Positions 23,090-35,697 of a stretch of 64,000 nt of DNA are shown in pieces (the first letter of the stretch is position 1; the number at the start of each line of letters is the position of its first letter). The DNA lies in contig JACZZP010000011.1 in NCBI GenBank assembly GCA_015183035.1, positions 806,001 through 870,000 on the forward strand, in the 5' to 3' direction. The notes beneath the pieces are model-generated. The model was given only the letters and a program-made list of their open reading frames with translations, was not told the DNA's origin and ran no database searches. The DNA comes from Meloidogyne chitwoodi. Its lineage: Eukaryota; Nematoda; Chromadorea; Rhabditida; Meloidogynidae. The position numbers and the translations under genes are program-made.

Positions 23090-26000
23090 TATTAATATTT
23101 AAAGTCAATTAAAAAAGTTGTCTATCAGATAGCTGTTCTTATTAATTTAATTAAATATATAATTTATTTAAAAAAATTAATTGTGAGAATTTCATTGTTT
23201 AATAAATTAATGTAATTTAAAGTTTGGGTTAACAATGTGAAAAAATAAAATTAAAAACTACATTTTAAATATTTGAAATTTTTTTTATGAGAAAATAATT
23301 TGTTATACTTAGAATTGAAAAAAAATTTAAATGTGAAAATTTTTTTAATTAAGTTTTTGGAAAAAATAAAGTTAAAATTTATTTAAATATTTACAATATT
23401 TAAACATTTTTTATTTTATTTTTTTTCATAATATAGAATTATTTACAAGATATTTTACTATTTAAATTTGAATATTTTAATTTAAATGCTTTATAAAATA
23501 TTAAAATTTTTTAGATTTTGGTCTTGTTCAACTCATCTAGAAGAACTCTTTCGAATGAGCTATTATACACATACTCATTTTCGAATTTTTAACCAAAAAT
23601 GAGGATTTTCAAAAATTAAAAAGTCAACAACCTTTTAATGTTTTTATTTTTTATATAAAATTATTAAAGTTAATTATTAAGTATTAATGATGTAAAAAAG
23701 AAGAAAAAGTTTGCTTATTAATTTTTTCAAGAACATTTAATTTTAAAAAATAATATTTAATTTTTTTTCTAAATTTTTTAACACATTTTGAACACATAAA
23801 AATAAAATATTTTTTTATTATAATCTTTTGCCCATAAAACAACTTTATAAAATAATACCTAATATATATTTACATATAAATATAAAATTAATAATAAAAA
23901 CTTTCCAAAAATTTTTAAAAATTATTATTTTATTTTTAATCCTGCCTCAATTGAATTATTTTTTTAATTTTTTTCTTTCATAAAATTAAAAAATATGTAC
24001 AAATAAAATATAAAAATTTATTATATATTTAATTTTCAAAAATATAAATTATTTTTTACAGAGTAATGACGCATTTTAAATTTTTAGAATATTTTTTTTT
24101 TAATTTTTAGCCAACAATTATATATTTCGAAAAAACACAATTTTATAACGATATGATGTATTTGGATTAGTTTAGAGTTACAATAATATTATTTATGACT
24201 TATCTAACATTTTGTAAATTTTAATACCTTGATATTTATTTACTCTTTAATTTAAAAAATTATTTTTTATAAAATAAAAATTAACAAATTTAAATTAGAA
24301 AATATAATTATTTTTTACAATTTTTTGGGTATAAAATTCCTCTTTAATTATAAGAATTTTTTATAATAAAGAAAATTCTTTTAATTTAATCATAAAAATA
24401 AAAATTTGCACAAAAAGGAATAATAAAAAACTTTTTTTAAAAATGTTTAAAAAAAGGATTATTATTTTATAATCAAATATATATTTTAATCATGTGTATT
24501 TTAGCAGTACAAACATTTTTGTGTTATGTTTTTTGATTTTATTAATCTTTTATTTTTATTAATATATTTTTATTAAATATTTATTTATTTAATTTTTTAT
24601 TAAAAAAAATATATAAATATTTATCATAAATTTTTATTTATAAAAAACAATTTTTTTCAAACAATATTTTCATTGGAATTTGAATTTTCAAAAATATTTT
24701 AATTAATATTTATTAAAAAATATTATTTTAATAGGTATAATAAGTAATTATTTATTTATTAATATTTTAAAAAATAAATATAATTTTATTTAAAATTAAT
24801 AAAATTTATTTTATTTTTTATATCATTTCTAACAAACTACATAAATTTATATTAGCAATATTTGCTTCATAAAATAAAACGTTTTATTTTATTTTATTTT
24901 ATTTGTATAATCACAAAATAAATTCTCAGTGATTTTTATTAACGTCATCCTCTGCCTAAAAATTTTCTTTTTTTATTTAATAATTTTGAACCTGATATTA
25001 ATAATATTTACATATTTATTGTCTCTATAATTTGATTATATTCAAATTTTTATTTGCACATCTGCAATTTTGAGTAAAATAAAATTATTAATTGGAATTT
25101 TTAAAAGGGATTTGTATATTGCTTATAAATTTCTTCTCTCTTTTTAATTTTGAACCTAATCTTAGATTTTTTTTTAAATATTTGTAGTCTATATATATTA
25201 AATAAATTTAAATGAATTATTAGTTATACATCAGGATAAAAAAAATATTTTAAATTTTTAAAAAATAATTTAATTATAATAATAATATAATTGCCATTAT
25301 CTCTCTTCTTAATTAAATATTTTAAACTAAAAAACAATTTTTTATATTTAATATTTATTTAAAATTATTCAAGTCGTGTTAATAATTTTATTTAATAAAA
25401 ATCAAACTATAAAATATATAATATTAATTTATATTTGTTTATAAATATTTTTAATAAAATAATCCTTTCTATTAAATCCAACATTTGTGAAACAAAAAAT
25501 ATTTTTTCCCTTATTGACTAAAAAATAAATACCTAAATTAATTAATTTTAAATTTATTTTATAATTAAATAAGTTAATCTAATAATAATAAAATAAAATA
25601 AATTTTTTAAATTAATCAACTAAAATATTTTGAAATTTTTTAAATTAATTCCTTTACTTTAATTGAGTAAAATTACCAAAAATATACAAATTAAAGAACT
25701 ATTTCTCTTAGTAAAATTGATTAAAAATTTTTATTTAAATTTTTAAATTTATTATTTTATAAATTAAAAATTATCTTCTCTTTCAAATAAAATTATAAAT
25801 TCATAATTTATTTATTTAAATTAATCTAACCTTTGTTTTTAAAATAAAATTAGAGAAATAAATCTACGATATTTAAATTAATTTAAAATTCGAAAAAAAT
25901 TAAAATTTAGAATTTTTGTATGTTCAGCATTTTAATATATATAGAGAATTTTCTTAGTTTTAGTTTTAGCGTTTTTTGATAAAATTTTATATAAAACAAA

Positions 26001-26104
26001 ATATTTTTCATTTTTATTTTAAATTTATTTAAATTAAATTATTTATATTTTTTAATTATATTTATTAATATTTTAAAGATTTAAATAAATAAAATATATT
26101 ATTT
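23090..26104. other. 3-kb AT-rich spacer upstream of the nuclear receptor
   Basis: Extremely AT-rich with no ORF of interest and no recognisable RNA gene. It contains the 5' region of the nuclear receptor gene. A slightly less AT-rich patch lies near 23515-23600 (TCATCTAGAAGAACTC...), with no identity that I can assign. Confidence 0.5.
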
Positions 26105-28203
26105 ATGAATTCTTTTTATAATTCTCCTAATTTAATATTTTCTTTAACAACATCTTCTTCACAAATAAATTCTCAAAATTTAAAAAATAATTTTAAAAAT
26201 TCTAATAATGAATCTAAATCTGTATTGACAAATTTAAAAGAAAGAAAACGTCAAAAAATTCCCTTTTCAAAATGTCTTGTTTGTGGCCAACAAGCAAAAT
26301 GTCATAATTTTGGTGTTAAATGTTGTCACGGTAAATTATAAAATATTTAAAAAATAATTTTTTTAATATTTTTTAGCTTGTCGTATGTTCTTCCGTCGTT
26401 CAGTTTTAGCTCTAAAAGATTTTCATTGTAAATTTGAAGGAAAATGTTTGACAAAAAAAGGTAAATATATTTTTTTAATTAAAATTATATTTAATTATTA
26501 TTTATTTTTAAGGAGCAAAATGTCGTTCTTGTCGTTTTGATAATTGTATAAGAGAAGAATTAGATATTAATTTAATTCATTATCCTTCTGGTTATAATTT
26601 TAAAGCAATGGAACAATGGTTAAATAAAAAAAGAAAATTATTATTATTTAAAAAAGAAGAAAAAAAGAATTTAAATTGTCAAAATAATAATTATTATTTA
26701 TTTAATAATAATGATAATTTAATTAAAAAAACAAAGGTATGTTTGTGAATAATTTTAAATATCTAATATTTTTGGACTTTTTTAATTTATAAAAAAATAA
26801 ATAAATTTAATAATAATTTAATTATTATTTTTTAAAGATATTTAATAATTACTTAAATGAAGATATTCAATTATTATTATCATTAGAAAATAAAGCAACA
26901 AAATTACGTCAATCTCCAAATAATTTATTATTTGAATATTTATTTACAAAAAATTTAGAAAATTTAATTGAAAGTAAATTAAATATTTTTGACTTTATGG
27001 AACTTTTTGGAATGGTAAAAAAATTAAATTTAATTTTAAATAAATAAAATAATTTTATTAAGAATGGTAGAAAATTAAATATTGATGAAAATTTATTTAA
27101 AGAAGGCAAAAATCTTCCAACTTTTGGAAATTATCAAAATTTGGATTTTTTGTTAGAAATTGAATTTATGAGAAAATTACCTATTTTTAATAAATTATGC
27201 TTTGAAGATAAGGTAAATTAAATTAATTAAATTAATTTTTAAATTTAATTAATTTATTTTTCTTAAAGATATGTATTTTTCGTCAAAATATTCAAAAATT
27301 AGTAACAATTTCAAATTGCTTTAATTCTGTCCAAATGGGATCTTTATCAATTAAATATCCAAATAGTTTATGCCCTGGAGATTTTTGTAAAAATATTTTT
27401 GAACAAAAATTTCAAGAAGAAGAAATTAAAAGGTATTAAATTAAATTTTAAATTAAATTAATTATTTATAAAATAAAAATATAAATTTTCCCCTCTTCTT
27501 TTCTTTTCTTTTCTCTTTCTATCACTACCTTAACATTTAACCAACCATCATCAAAGTAATTATCTAAAATAAAATAATTTTAAATATACGCCCCTTTTAC
27601 CCCTATACATATTACTATAATATAATAATATTTTTAGTTATATTCAACTATACTCCAATTTTAGACTTAATAAATTTATTATTGTAAAATTCCCTAATAA
27701 TAATTTGTTTGATAGTTTTTGTTAATTCAAAATTTTTAAAAGTTCACAATATTATTTTTTCTTAATAAAAAAAATAAAAAATTAGTTAATTTATTAATTT
27801 AATTTATTTTAACAGATATAACAATTTAAAAAGAAAAGCATTTATTGATATAATTACTGAATTTAAATTAATTAATTTATCAAAAGAAGAATATATTCTT
27901 TTAAAATTAATATTATTTTTTAATTCAATACCAGAAAATATTAGTAAAAATGCTAAAAATTTATTAAAATTAGAAGCTGAATTTTATGGTCAAATATTAT
28001 TAAAATATCTTCAAAATAATTTGGGTAATTTAAATGGGGCAATGAGATATGCAGAATGTTTATTATTTATTGGTAAAATTGTTGAAAATAATATTTTACA
28101 ACAGAATTTATTTTATAAATTAATTAATGAAAAAATATTTAATGGACAATTTGAATTAATTATTAAAAGACCAACATTTGTTACTCAATGCCTTTTATTA
28201 TAA
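26105..28203 (+). CDS. Nuclear hormone receptor, nematode-type
   Basis: Seven exons (26105-26330, 26377-26460, 26513-26736, 26838-27014, 27063-27212, 27269-27432, 27816-28203) join in frame to 470 aa. The DNA-binding domain starts at about residue 57. Zinc finger 1 is CLVC-x13-CHAC, with the recognition helix CHACRMFFRRSV instead of the classical CEGCKGFFRRSV. Finger 2 is CKFEGKC-x7-CRSCRFDNC, two residues shorter than usual in the D-box loop. The ligand-binding region includes LSKEEYILLKLILFFN, the conserved helix 9/10-type motif. This divergent P-box is typical of the expanded nematode supplementary receptors. It is a transcription factor; its ligand and targets are unknown. The gene is convergent with alpha-catulin, about 260 bp apart. 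Confidence 0.9.
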
Positions 28204-28460
28204 ATAGAAAAAATTAATTTAATATTGTTATTTATTTATTTTATTTTTTATCATATATTTGCCTTTATTTTTTATATTATCGATGTGTAATTTATTTTTA
28301 TTTATTTATTTTATTTTAAATAAAAACTTGTCTTATTTTATTTTCTAAATATTAAAAAAAACAATTTATTTATTTAACCATTTTAGCTAAATTTAAAGAA
28401 TTTAAATTTAGAATATATGTAATAATTATTTTCCTTTTTAATTTTATTTTATAATTTATT
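28204..28460. other. Short spacer between convergent genes
   Basis: 257 bp between the stop codons of the nuclear receptor (plus) and alpha-catulin (minus). It must hold both 3' UTRs. AT-rich, nothing else seen. Confidence 0.5.
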
Positions 28461-31400
28461 TTATAATCCTTCACTGCTAGATGGTCCACCAGCTGTTAAA
28501 TATTGTTGATTTTGTGTTTGAGGCTGTATTGGTCTAAAAATTAATAAAAATATTATTTAATTTTGATATAAAATTATTTTTTATTCGTTAAATTATATTT
28601 AGATTATCTCAGAATTTTTAAAAATTAAAAAATTGCTTTACCTTCTTATACTAGGCGTTCTACGCCAAACAGCACTAGATTCTCGACTTGCTCTTTGGGA
28701 ATATTCTCCTCCTAATAATTCTCCCTCTACAGCAGTATGTCCACCAATATTACCACGAAATTCAATTTCAAACTAATTAAAATATTTTTTATTTATAAAA
28801 ATAATCTTTTAAAATAAACCTTAGTTGCACAAACAAAACAAGCAGTTACAAGTTTAGCAATTTCATTCATTAATCTTTTAGTTTCAGAAATAACAGCATC
28901 TACCTATTTATTTAAAAATTTAAATTAAATAATGTTAAAAAATAAAAACTTTATTAAAAGTAGCAGTTTTTCCAACTGTTGGACTTTTAACTAAAACTTG
29001 TAATTGTTGACAATGTATAGGTATTTTTTCTAAAATTTGTAATAAATCATTCTTTTCTGCACTTCCAGGTACCTTTTTTTAAAAATAAATAAAAAATATT
29101 ATTTTTAAAAAAACTTCAAAAGCAAATTCTTTAACAGTTTTGTGCATTTTATTTGCTTGTTCTGCAAAGAATTCTGCTTGAGTAAATAAATCATGTGTTG
29201 TTTTTAATGGGCCATCTCCTTTAGTAAATAAATACATATTATAAGACATTGCTGACATTGTCTAAAAAATTATAATGAAAAATTTAAGAAAATTTTTTAT
29301 AATTTTTTAAGTATTTCCATTAAAAGACTCAGATATTTATTTTTTAATTTTCATACACAAAACAAATTAATATATTTAATAATTTATTCATTTTATTTCT
29401 AGCTTGTCCCGAAATCCAAAATTTACGTATTAAATAGAAAATAGAGAGAATTGATTTTGAAAAAAAGAACACAAAGAACGTTCAAAAATTTTTATAAACT
29501 ACAAAAATTTTTAATAAAAAAATAACTTTTGGTTTTATTAAAAACCCTTTTTTTATGTTTGAACAAAAGGGAATGAAAATAATAAATATTAAAATTTTTA
29601 TTTTATTCAAATATTTCTATTTTGGTATGAAAATAAAAATTGATTAAAAAACAAAAAAAAAATAATTTTTTTTTGCAAGTTAATTCATAATTATAACTAT
29701 TTTTTTTTTAATTTAATGGTTTTTTTTAGCAAAAATTAAAATTATTAAAAGAAATAAAATTAATTATAAATCTATTTTTTAAATAAAATTATAAGAAACA
29801 TTTTAACTATGCAAATGATTATAAATATAATAGACTAGAAATTAATTAAAAATAAATATTTATTTACCTTTGCTCTTTTAACAATATCATTTTCTGCATA
29901 TTTATCCCAATTTTCAGCTTCTGCTTCCATTTCATCAGTTAATAGCTTCATTTCAAGTCCAACTTTGGCTATTTTTTGATGATCTTCTAAATCTAATGTT
30001 ATTGGTTTTGTTGGTTTTGATGTTGTTCCATGACGCTAAATCAAAATTTTTAATAATATTAAAATAATAATTAAAAAATTAAAAACAGACAAATTTTGAC
30101 ATAAAATGATTTTTAGATAATATTCAAGAAAAAATTATATGTATAAGGAAGCAAAAAATAAAATGCATTAAATCATAACAAAAATTCACTTTTGTTTCAA
30201 AAATTGCTAAAATTATAAAACCTTAAAAAACTAATAAATTAAAACATAATTTAATAAATTTTCTCATTAAAAAAATTAAATTAAAAAAACAGCATTACAA
30301 AAACAAATAAATAAAACCAAAATATAATTTACAATACAAAAACAAAAATTAATAATTAAAATAATACAACACTTTGAATACAAAACTTTAAAAAAAATAC
30401 AAAAAAATATATTCAAGTTTATTTATTGCTTTTATTTATTCTTGTTGTTTTTGTTGTTGTAATTTAATTAAAGTTTCTGCTTCAGCTTGAAGACTTTCTA
30501 AAATTTGACTAATTCGTTGTCCAAATTTATTATTATTAACTAATAAAGAAGATTCTTTATTATTAACAATTTCTTTTTTATCTCTCATTTTAACAACAAA
30601 ATTATTATTAATATTTTTAGCATTCTGCCCATTATTTTCATTTTTTAAAATTTTTATAGAATTTTCTTCTTCTTCTTCACTTTCATCATTATTTTCAATT
30701 TCTTCTTTTTCTTCATCAATATCATCATCTACTTCATCACATTTAGCTAAAGGAGCTGTTTTTGTTATTTTTTTCTTAATTAAAGTTGAATAATTATTAT
30801 TGTCTTCTATTTGAATTAAATTTTTTTGTTTCGAAGGATATTCTGTTGCATAGCCACTTGTATTAGAAGAGTCCTTAAAAATTATTATTAATAAAAAACA
30901 CTTGGTGATTATAATTTTATGATAAAATTGGACAATTGATATTTAAGTAAATGACCTTGGTCTTTTATTGTAGTTGTATTTTTATTAAAAACCCAAAAGA
31001 ACATAGGAAAGGTTTAAACCTGGATATATAAGAAAACACCAAGTCTTCTTAATAAATTAATATTAAAAAAATGTTTTTTAAATAAATTAATAAAAAACCT
31101 GTGTACTACTACAAGTAGTTGTTGTATCAGAATCTTCCCATTGCCTTAAAATGACAGGTTCATCAAATCCAATTCCTATTTTATTAAATTTTATTATTTC
31201 ATTTGTTGACACTGTTTTTCTTAAATTATTTTTATTATTATTTTCCAAATTTTGTCTTCTAATAGGTGGAGAAGTATAAACAAAAATTTGTGGTTTTTTT
31301 GAATTTTTTGTTGGCTGTTCTTGATTATTAATAAATTTTTCATATGGAGTAAATGCTGAATTTGGACATATTTTTGCTGAAGAATTATTATTTTCTTCTA

Positions 31401-34400
31401 TAGGATTTGACTAAAAATTTATTTTTTTAATTTATAAAAAATATTTAGTATTTTTAATTTTATTAATTTTTAATTCAATTTTTTTACAAATTTAAAAATA
31501 AATAAATAAATACCTTTTCAAAATCTTCAAGTTTTGTTGTCTTTTTTAAATTATTAATTGGTAATAATTGTTCACGTGTTGGTCGTTTAATAATTTCTGC
31601 ATAAACAGGGGAATGTTGTAATTCATTAATAAAATCTTTTTCAATTTTTATATTTTTTTCTTCATTAAAATTATTATTTTCAATTTTTTCTTCTTTAATA
31701 CAATTAATTTCTTTTAAATTTTCTTCATTATTTTTAAAAACCTTTACTTCATTTTTTTCACATTTTTCAAAATTTATCAAATATTCTCCTTCACTTTCTT
31801 TATTATTATTATTTTTCTTTTTATTATTTTTAACTTTTTTATTTTCTTCATAATTATTTCCTTTAATTTTCTTTAAAAAAATAGAAGAAATACTCATTAA
31901 ATTAATTCCACTTTTATTATTATTATTTTTCTTTTTTAATTCTTCAAAACTTCCATCTTGACTAATTTGTTTATTATTATTAGATGATATTTCTATTCTT
32001 TCTTTTTTCTTCTTCTTTTTAATTTTTTGATCTTTTTTTGATTTTCTTTGAATATTTTCTTCTTCAAAATTATTATTAATATTAATTTCTTTTTCTTCAT
32101 TTTTTAAAATAATTTTTGATTCAATATTAATAGAAGAGTTATTTTTATCAGAATAATTTGTAGAAATACCAGAATTATCAGAATAATTATTTTGTTGAAA
32201 CTGAGGACAACCACTACCATTATTACTAACAAAACAATTATTATTATTACTAACAAAACCACTGCAAAAAATATTAGTAGAAGCAAAAGTAGCAGCTGTT
32301 GAAGAACGTGTTGAAGATGATAATAATGGACTATTCCCCGATTGGGGAGTATTATTAGACAACCACAATAAATTATTATTACTCACTCCTGGCCTTGGGA
32401 GTGACATATAAGCTTGTTTTTCTGCTGCCAAACGACCTGAACATGCAGCATCTATTTCTTTTGTGAGACGAGCCAAATCATTTACCTTATTTTTATATAA
32501 ATTTTTAATTTCAAGTCAAAGAATGAAAAGTTTAATTTCATACATTTATTGCCCACGTGTCGCAAAAAACTTCCAAATTTTCCCTTGCAATTCTTGAGGA
32601 AGGATGAACACAAAGAATACGACCAGACAATAAAGTCTAAATTTATTTTTTAATTTAAAAAACATTTAACACATACCAATGGAGCTAATGAACGAAGATT
32701 TCTCTCAGCATGTCCAGTAAATACATGAAGTGCATCGGTTATTGAAATATGATGAAGTAGACGACAAACCTTTTAAAAAAATTAATTAATTTTAATTTAA
32801 TAAATATACTTCTTGTAAATGTTCAGCATGAATACGAAATTGTTCCAAAAAACGTTCAACTCCATCTATATCTCCAGAGATTGAACAAGTTTTTAAAGAA
32901 GATAATAAAGTTTGATCTTCATTTTGACGAAACACTGTAGCTATCTAGAAAAATTTTAAACTTTAAATTTTAAAAAAGGAGTCTAAAAAATATTTTTAAT
33001 AGCCTTTTTTGAATATATTTTGATAATTAAAAATTCATTAAAAAAAGAACTTAAATAAAAAAAAAACAAAAATATATGTATTTTTTGTCATTACTTTCAA
33101 TTTTATTAAAAAAAATAATTTATTTATTTAAACCTGTTCAAGTGCCACAAGTTGTAATTGTTTACGTAAATCTTTCAATCTTCTATTTAATCTTTCAACA
33201 GTTACTTGAATACTTTCATTTCTTAATCTTTCATCATTTCCTAATTCATTAGTTTGTGGATTAACTAAATTTCCCATTTCAAACCGACATTCTTCTAATA
33301 AATCTAAAATTTGTTCTCTTTGTTGATTTGGTGTCCATGAAGAATCAGTAAAGTCTATACTCATTTCACAAAGAGCACTTAGGGCAGAAATTAAACGTTC
33401 ACGAACTCCAGCGCCAATTAAAGACATCATTCGGCACATATCCAACTTTAAAAAGAAAAATGTAAATATTTAATGAATTTTGTTAAAGTTTTTCATCAAA
33501 AAGGATATCCTCGATAACCTAGGAAATTTACTTTTGCATAGAATTAAAAAAATAATTCTTACCATTTCACATAATTGTCTAATTGCAACTGAAGCTGTTA
33601 ATTGAATTCCAATATCTAGAGGTCCATCCTAAAATATTAAAAATAAGTAAAATATATTTTTAAATTTTAACTGTTTCAAGAAATAATTCATCAAGTGGAG
33701 AAGAATAAGCACTCATTGCATCAAATGCCATTACACCATCAGTTACACAAATAGATATTAATTGTAATGCAGAACGAATTTGGTGAAATACACCATTACG
33801 ACATTGACTAAAAAATTATTATTTTTTAAAATTATTTTTCTCAAAACTAACAATAAGGATAAATAAATGGGAAGATTTTCAGTAAAAATTTTATGGGAAA
33901 AAATTTTTTAAATAAATAAAGTTCAAAAATAAAAAAATTTTTACATAGCAGCAGGGTCATCAGGATGTCTAAGAAGTGTTTTAGCAGATGTCAATAAAAG
34001 CATTGTAAGTCTTTCTAATTGTGCTCTAGCAACTTGCATTTGGGCTTGACGTTTTTCACTTTTCAGATCTTGTTGTCTATCACCTGAACGATGTGCCAAA
34101 TCAACCATTTGACCACCAAATTCAGTAAAAATTTGAACAAATTCAGTAAAATTTGAAGTATGTTCTAATTTTGTAAGAGAATAAACTATTTTGTCTTCAG
34201 CTCGAAGAATGTGTTTAACAAGTACACGATCAGCCAAAAGTAAGACCCTAAAAAATTTAATTAATTATATATTTATTTTTCAATGAGAATATAAAATAAA
34301 ATTCTGGCCCAGTGCTTAAAACAAAATCTTGGGCTTTTAGATATACATAAATGTATGGTCAAAGGTTTATTTCAAAAATTATGACAATATTTTAAAATAA

Positions 34401-35697
34401 ATATATATTTCTCTAAAATAAACCTCGTAACAGAAGAAAGCAACTGACGAGCTGCTCTAACAAGTTGTGTTGTATTAACATTTGGATATGTACCACCATT
34501 CTCCATCGTAAAATTAGAAGAATCTTGCATTGGTTCAGCCAACATTGAACCGTGTAAATTTGCAATTGAAGAGCCTTAAATTTATTTTTAAAGCATTTTT
34601 AAATTAAAACCAGCAATCCTAGCTTCATGACATGCATCATACAATTCTGGTTGGATATCAGGATTTTCGTCTGCAATAGTTTCTCCTACAGCAACAAAAC
34701 GTTCAACTGCGGCTTCAACAGCTGTTCCAATCTGAAAAAGGAAAAATTCTTTAATTCTTTTAAAATTTTAATATTTTAGAGTATTAATTCTTATTTTTTA
34801 CTCAAAACAGTTATATAAAGGCAATTATGTACAGCAAAAGTATAATACTAGACAAAGTTATGTTCAGACTTTTATTTTATTCATCAGATAAAATTGAGAA
34901 TAAAAACTTTTAATATAGAAAATTTTAAAGTTAATATATACTTTCAGTTTTGTAAAAAAAAAAGATAAATTACATAATTTCAATATTGAATGGTTACCTA
35001 TTTGTTCTAAATAAATTATTTAAGCAACATTAAAATTTTTTCAGACTAATGTATAAATACTATTTATAAAAATACTTTAAGTGCAGCACGAATTGCTCTA
35101 TCCGATTTTGGCCTTCCTCCAGTAAGAATAGTTTCTTTAAAATTCACCAAAGTAGAGATCTTTAAATTTTAATTGTTCTAAATTTTTTTTAAAAGAAAAA
35201 ACCTGTTGAACAAGAGGAAGCAAAGTTTGTTCAACTGATCGAGTTTTTATTTCTAAATTTCTAGGATCAAAACTCGCAGATGTTTGTTGTTTTTGTTGAA
35301 TAGAAGTAGATGCAACTGGATTTTGTTGAGGAAAGTTTGGTCCATAAAATGGAGAAATATGCAAAGGAAGACCTTTAAATTAGTTTTTAATTAAATTTTA
35401 AATCGACCCAATGTATGTATTTATTTGATCTTATGAATTTATTTTCCTTAGGTAAAATTCCACCCAATCCTATAATTTAATTGACAGGAGAATTATTTAT
35501 TTTTTCCCCAATTTTATTAAATTTTATAATTTTTAAAATATGTATTTATTTTTAATTATTTATTTACCATCGTTTGAAGCAATTGTTTGTTGAGGTGGTA
35601 TCGATCCATGCTGTGAGGTGGACATTGCGGAAGTGAAGATGGAATGTTCGTGCTGCCGTGGTGGAAGAACAGATGCGTTGCTCATTGTAGCGTGCAT
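28461..35697 (-). CDS. ctn-1: Alpha-catulin (vinculin/alpha-catenin superfamily)
   Basis: A multi-exon gene. The N-terminus (MHATMSNASVLPP...) is followed by LEIKTRSVEQTLLPLV, a near-exact alpha-catulin signature. Further family blocks in order are AARQLLSSVTRVLLLADRV (34.4-34.2 kb), HRSGDRQQDLKSEKRQAQM, FTDSSWTPNQQREQILDL, HPSSRIARENLEVFCDTWA, SLPRPG, then HQKIAKVGLEMKLLT, AMSYNMYLFTKGDGPLKTT and the C-terminal end GGPSSSEGL. Alpha-catulin is a cytoskeletal scaffold; in C. elegans ctn-1 helps localise the BK channel SLO-1 and works with the dystrophin complex. The canonical protein needs the GTGAGT donor after SLPRPG (exon edge 32387) joined to the exon starting RHGTTSKPTK near 30036, both phase 0. 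The region skipped between them is itself coding-like and is listed separately. Confidence 0.92.
30436..32386 (-). CDS. Alternative long C-terminal tail exons of alpha-catulin
   Basis: If the GTGAGT donor after SLPRPG is not used, the frame stays open to a donor near 31512 (LEDFEK). It then joins in phase 0 to an exon near 31410-31100 (starting SNPIEENN, ending TTTCSSTQ) and in phase 0 to an exon near 30870-30436 (starting DSSNTSGY, ending QQQKQQE and a stop). This adds roughly 500-600 residues of Asn/Ser/Lys/Glu-rich sequence with basic clusters (KIKKKKKKER) and acidic runs, and removes the conserved C-terminal domain. Three consecutive phase-compatible exons argue that this is a real isoform rather than open intron, but low-complexity AT-rich DNA can stay open by chance. 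Confidence 0.5.

Noticed and set aside
32104..32286. A 60-aa hydrophobic minus-strand ORF in the alpha-catulin region
   Set aside because: Overlaps the longer in-phase tail ORF in another frame; its Ile/Leu/Val runs come from Asn-codon repeats read out of frame.
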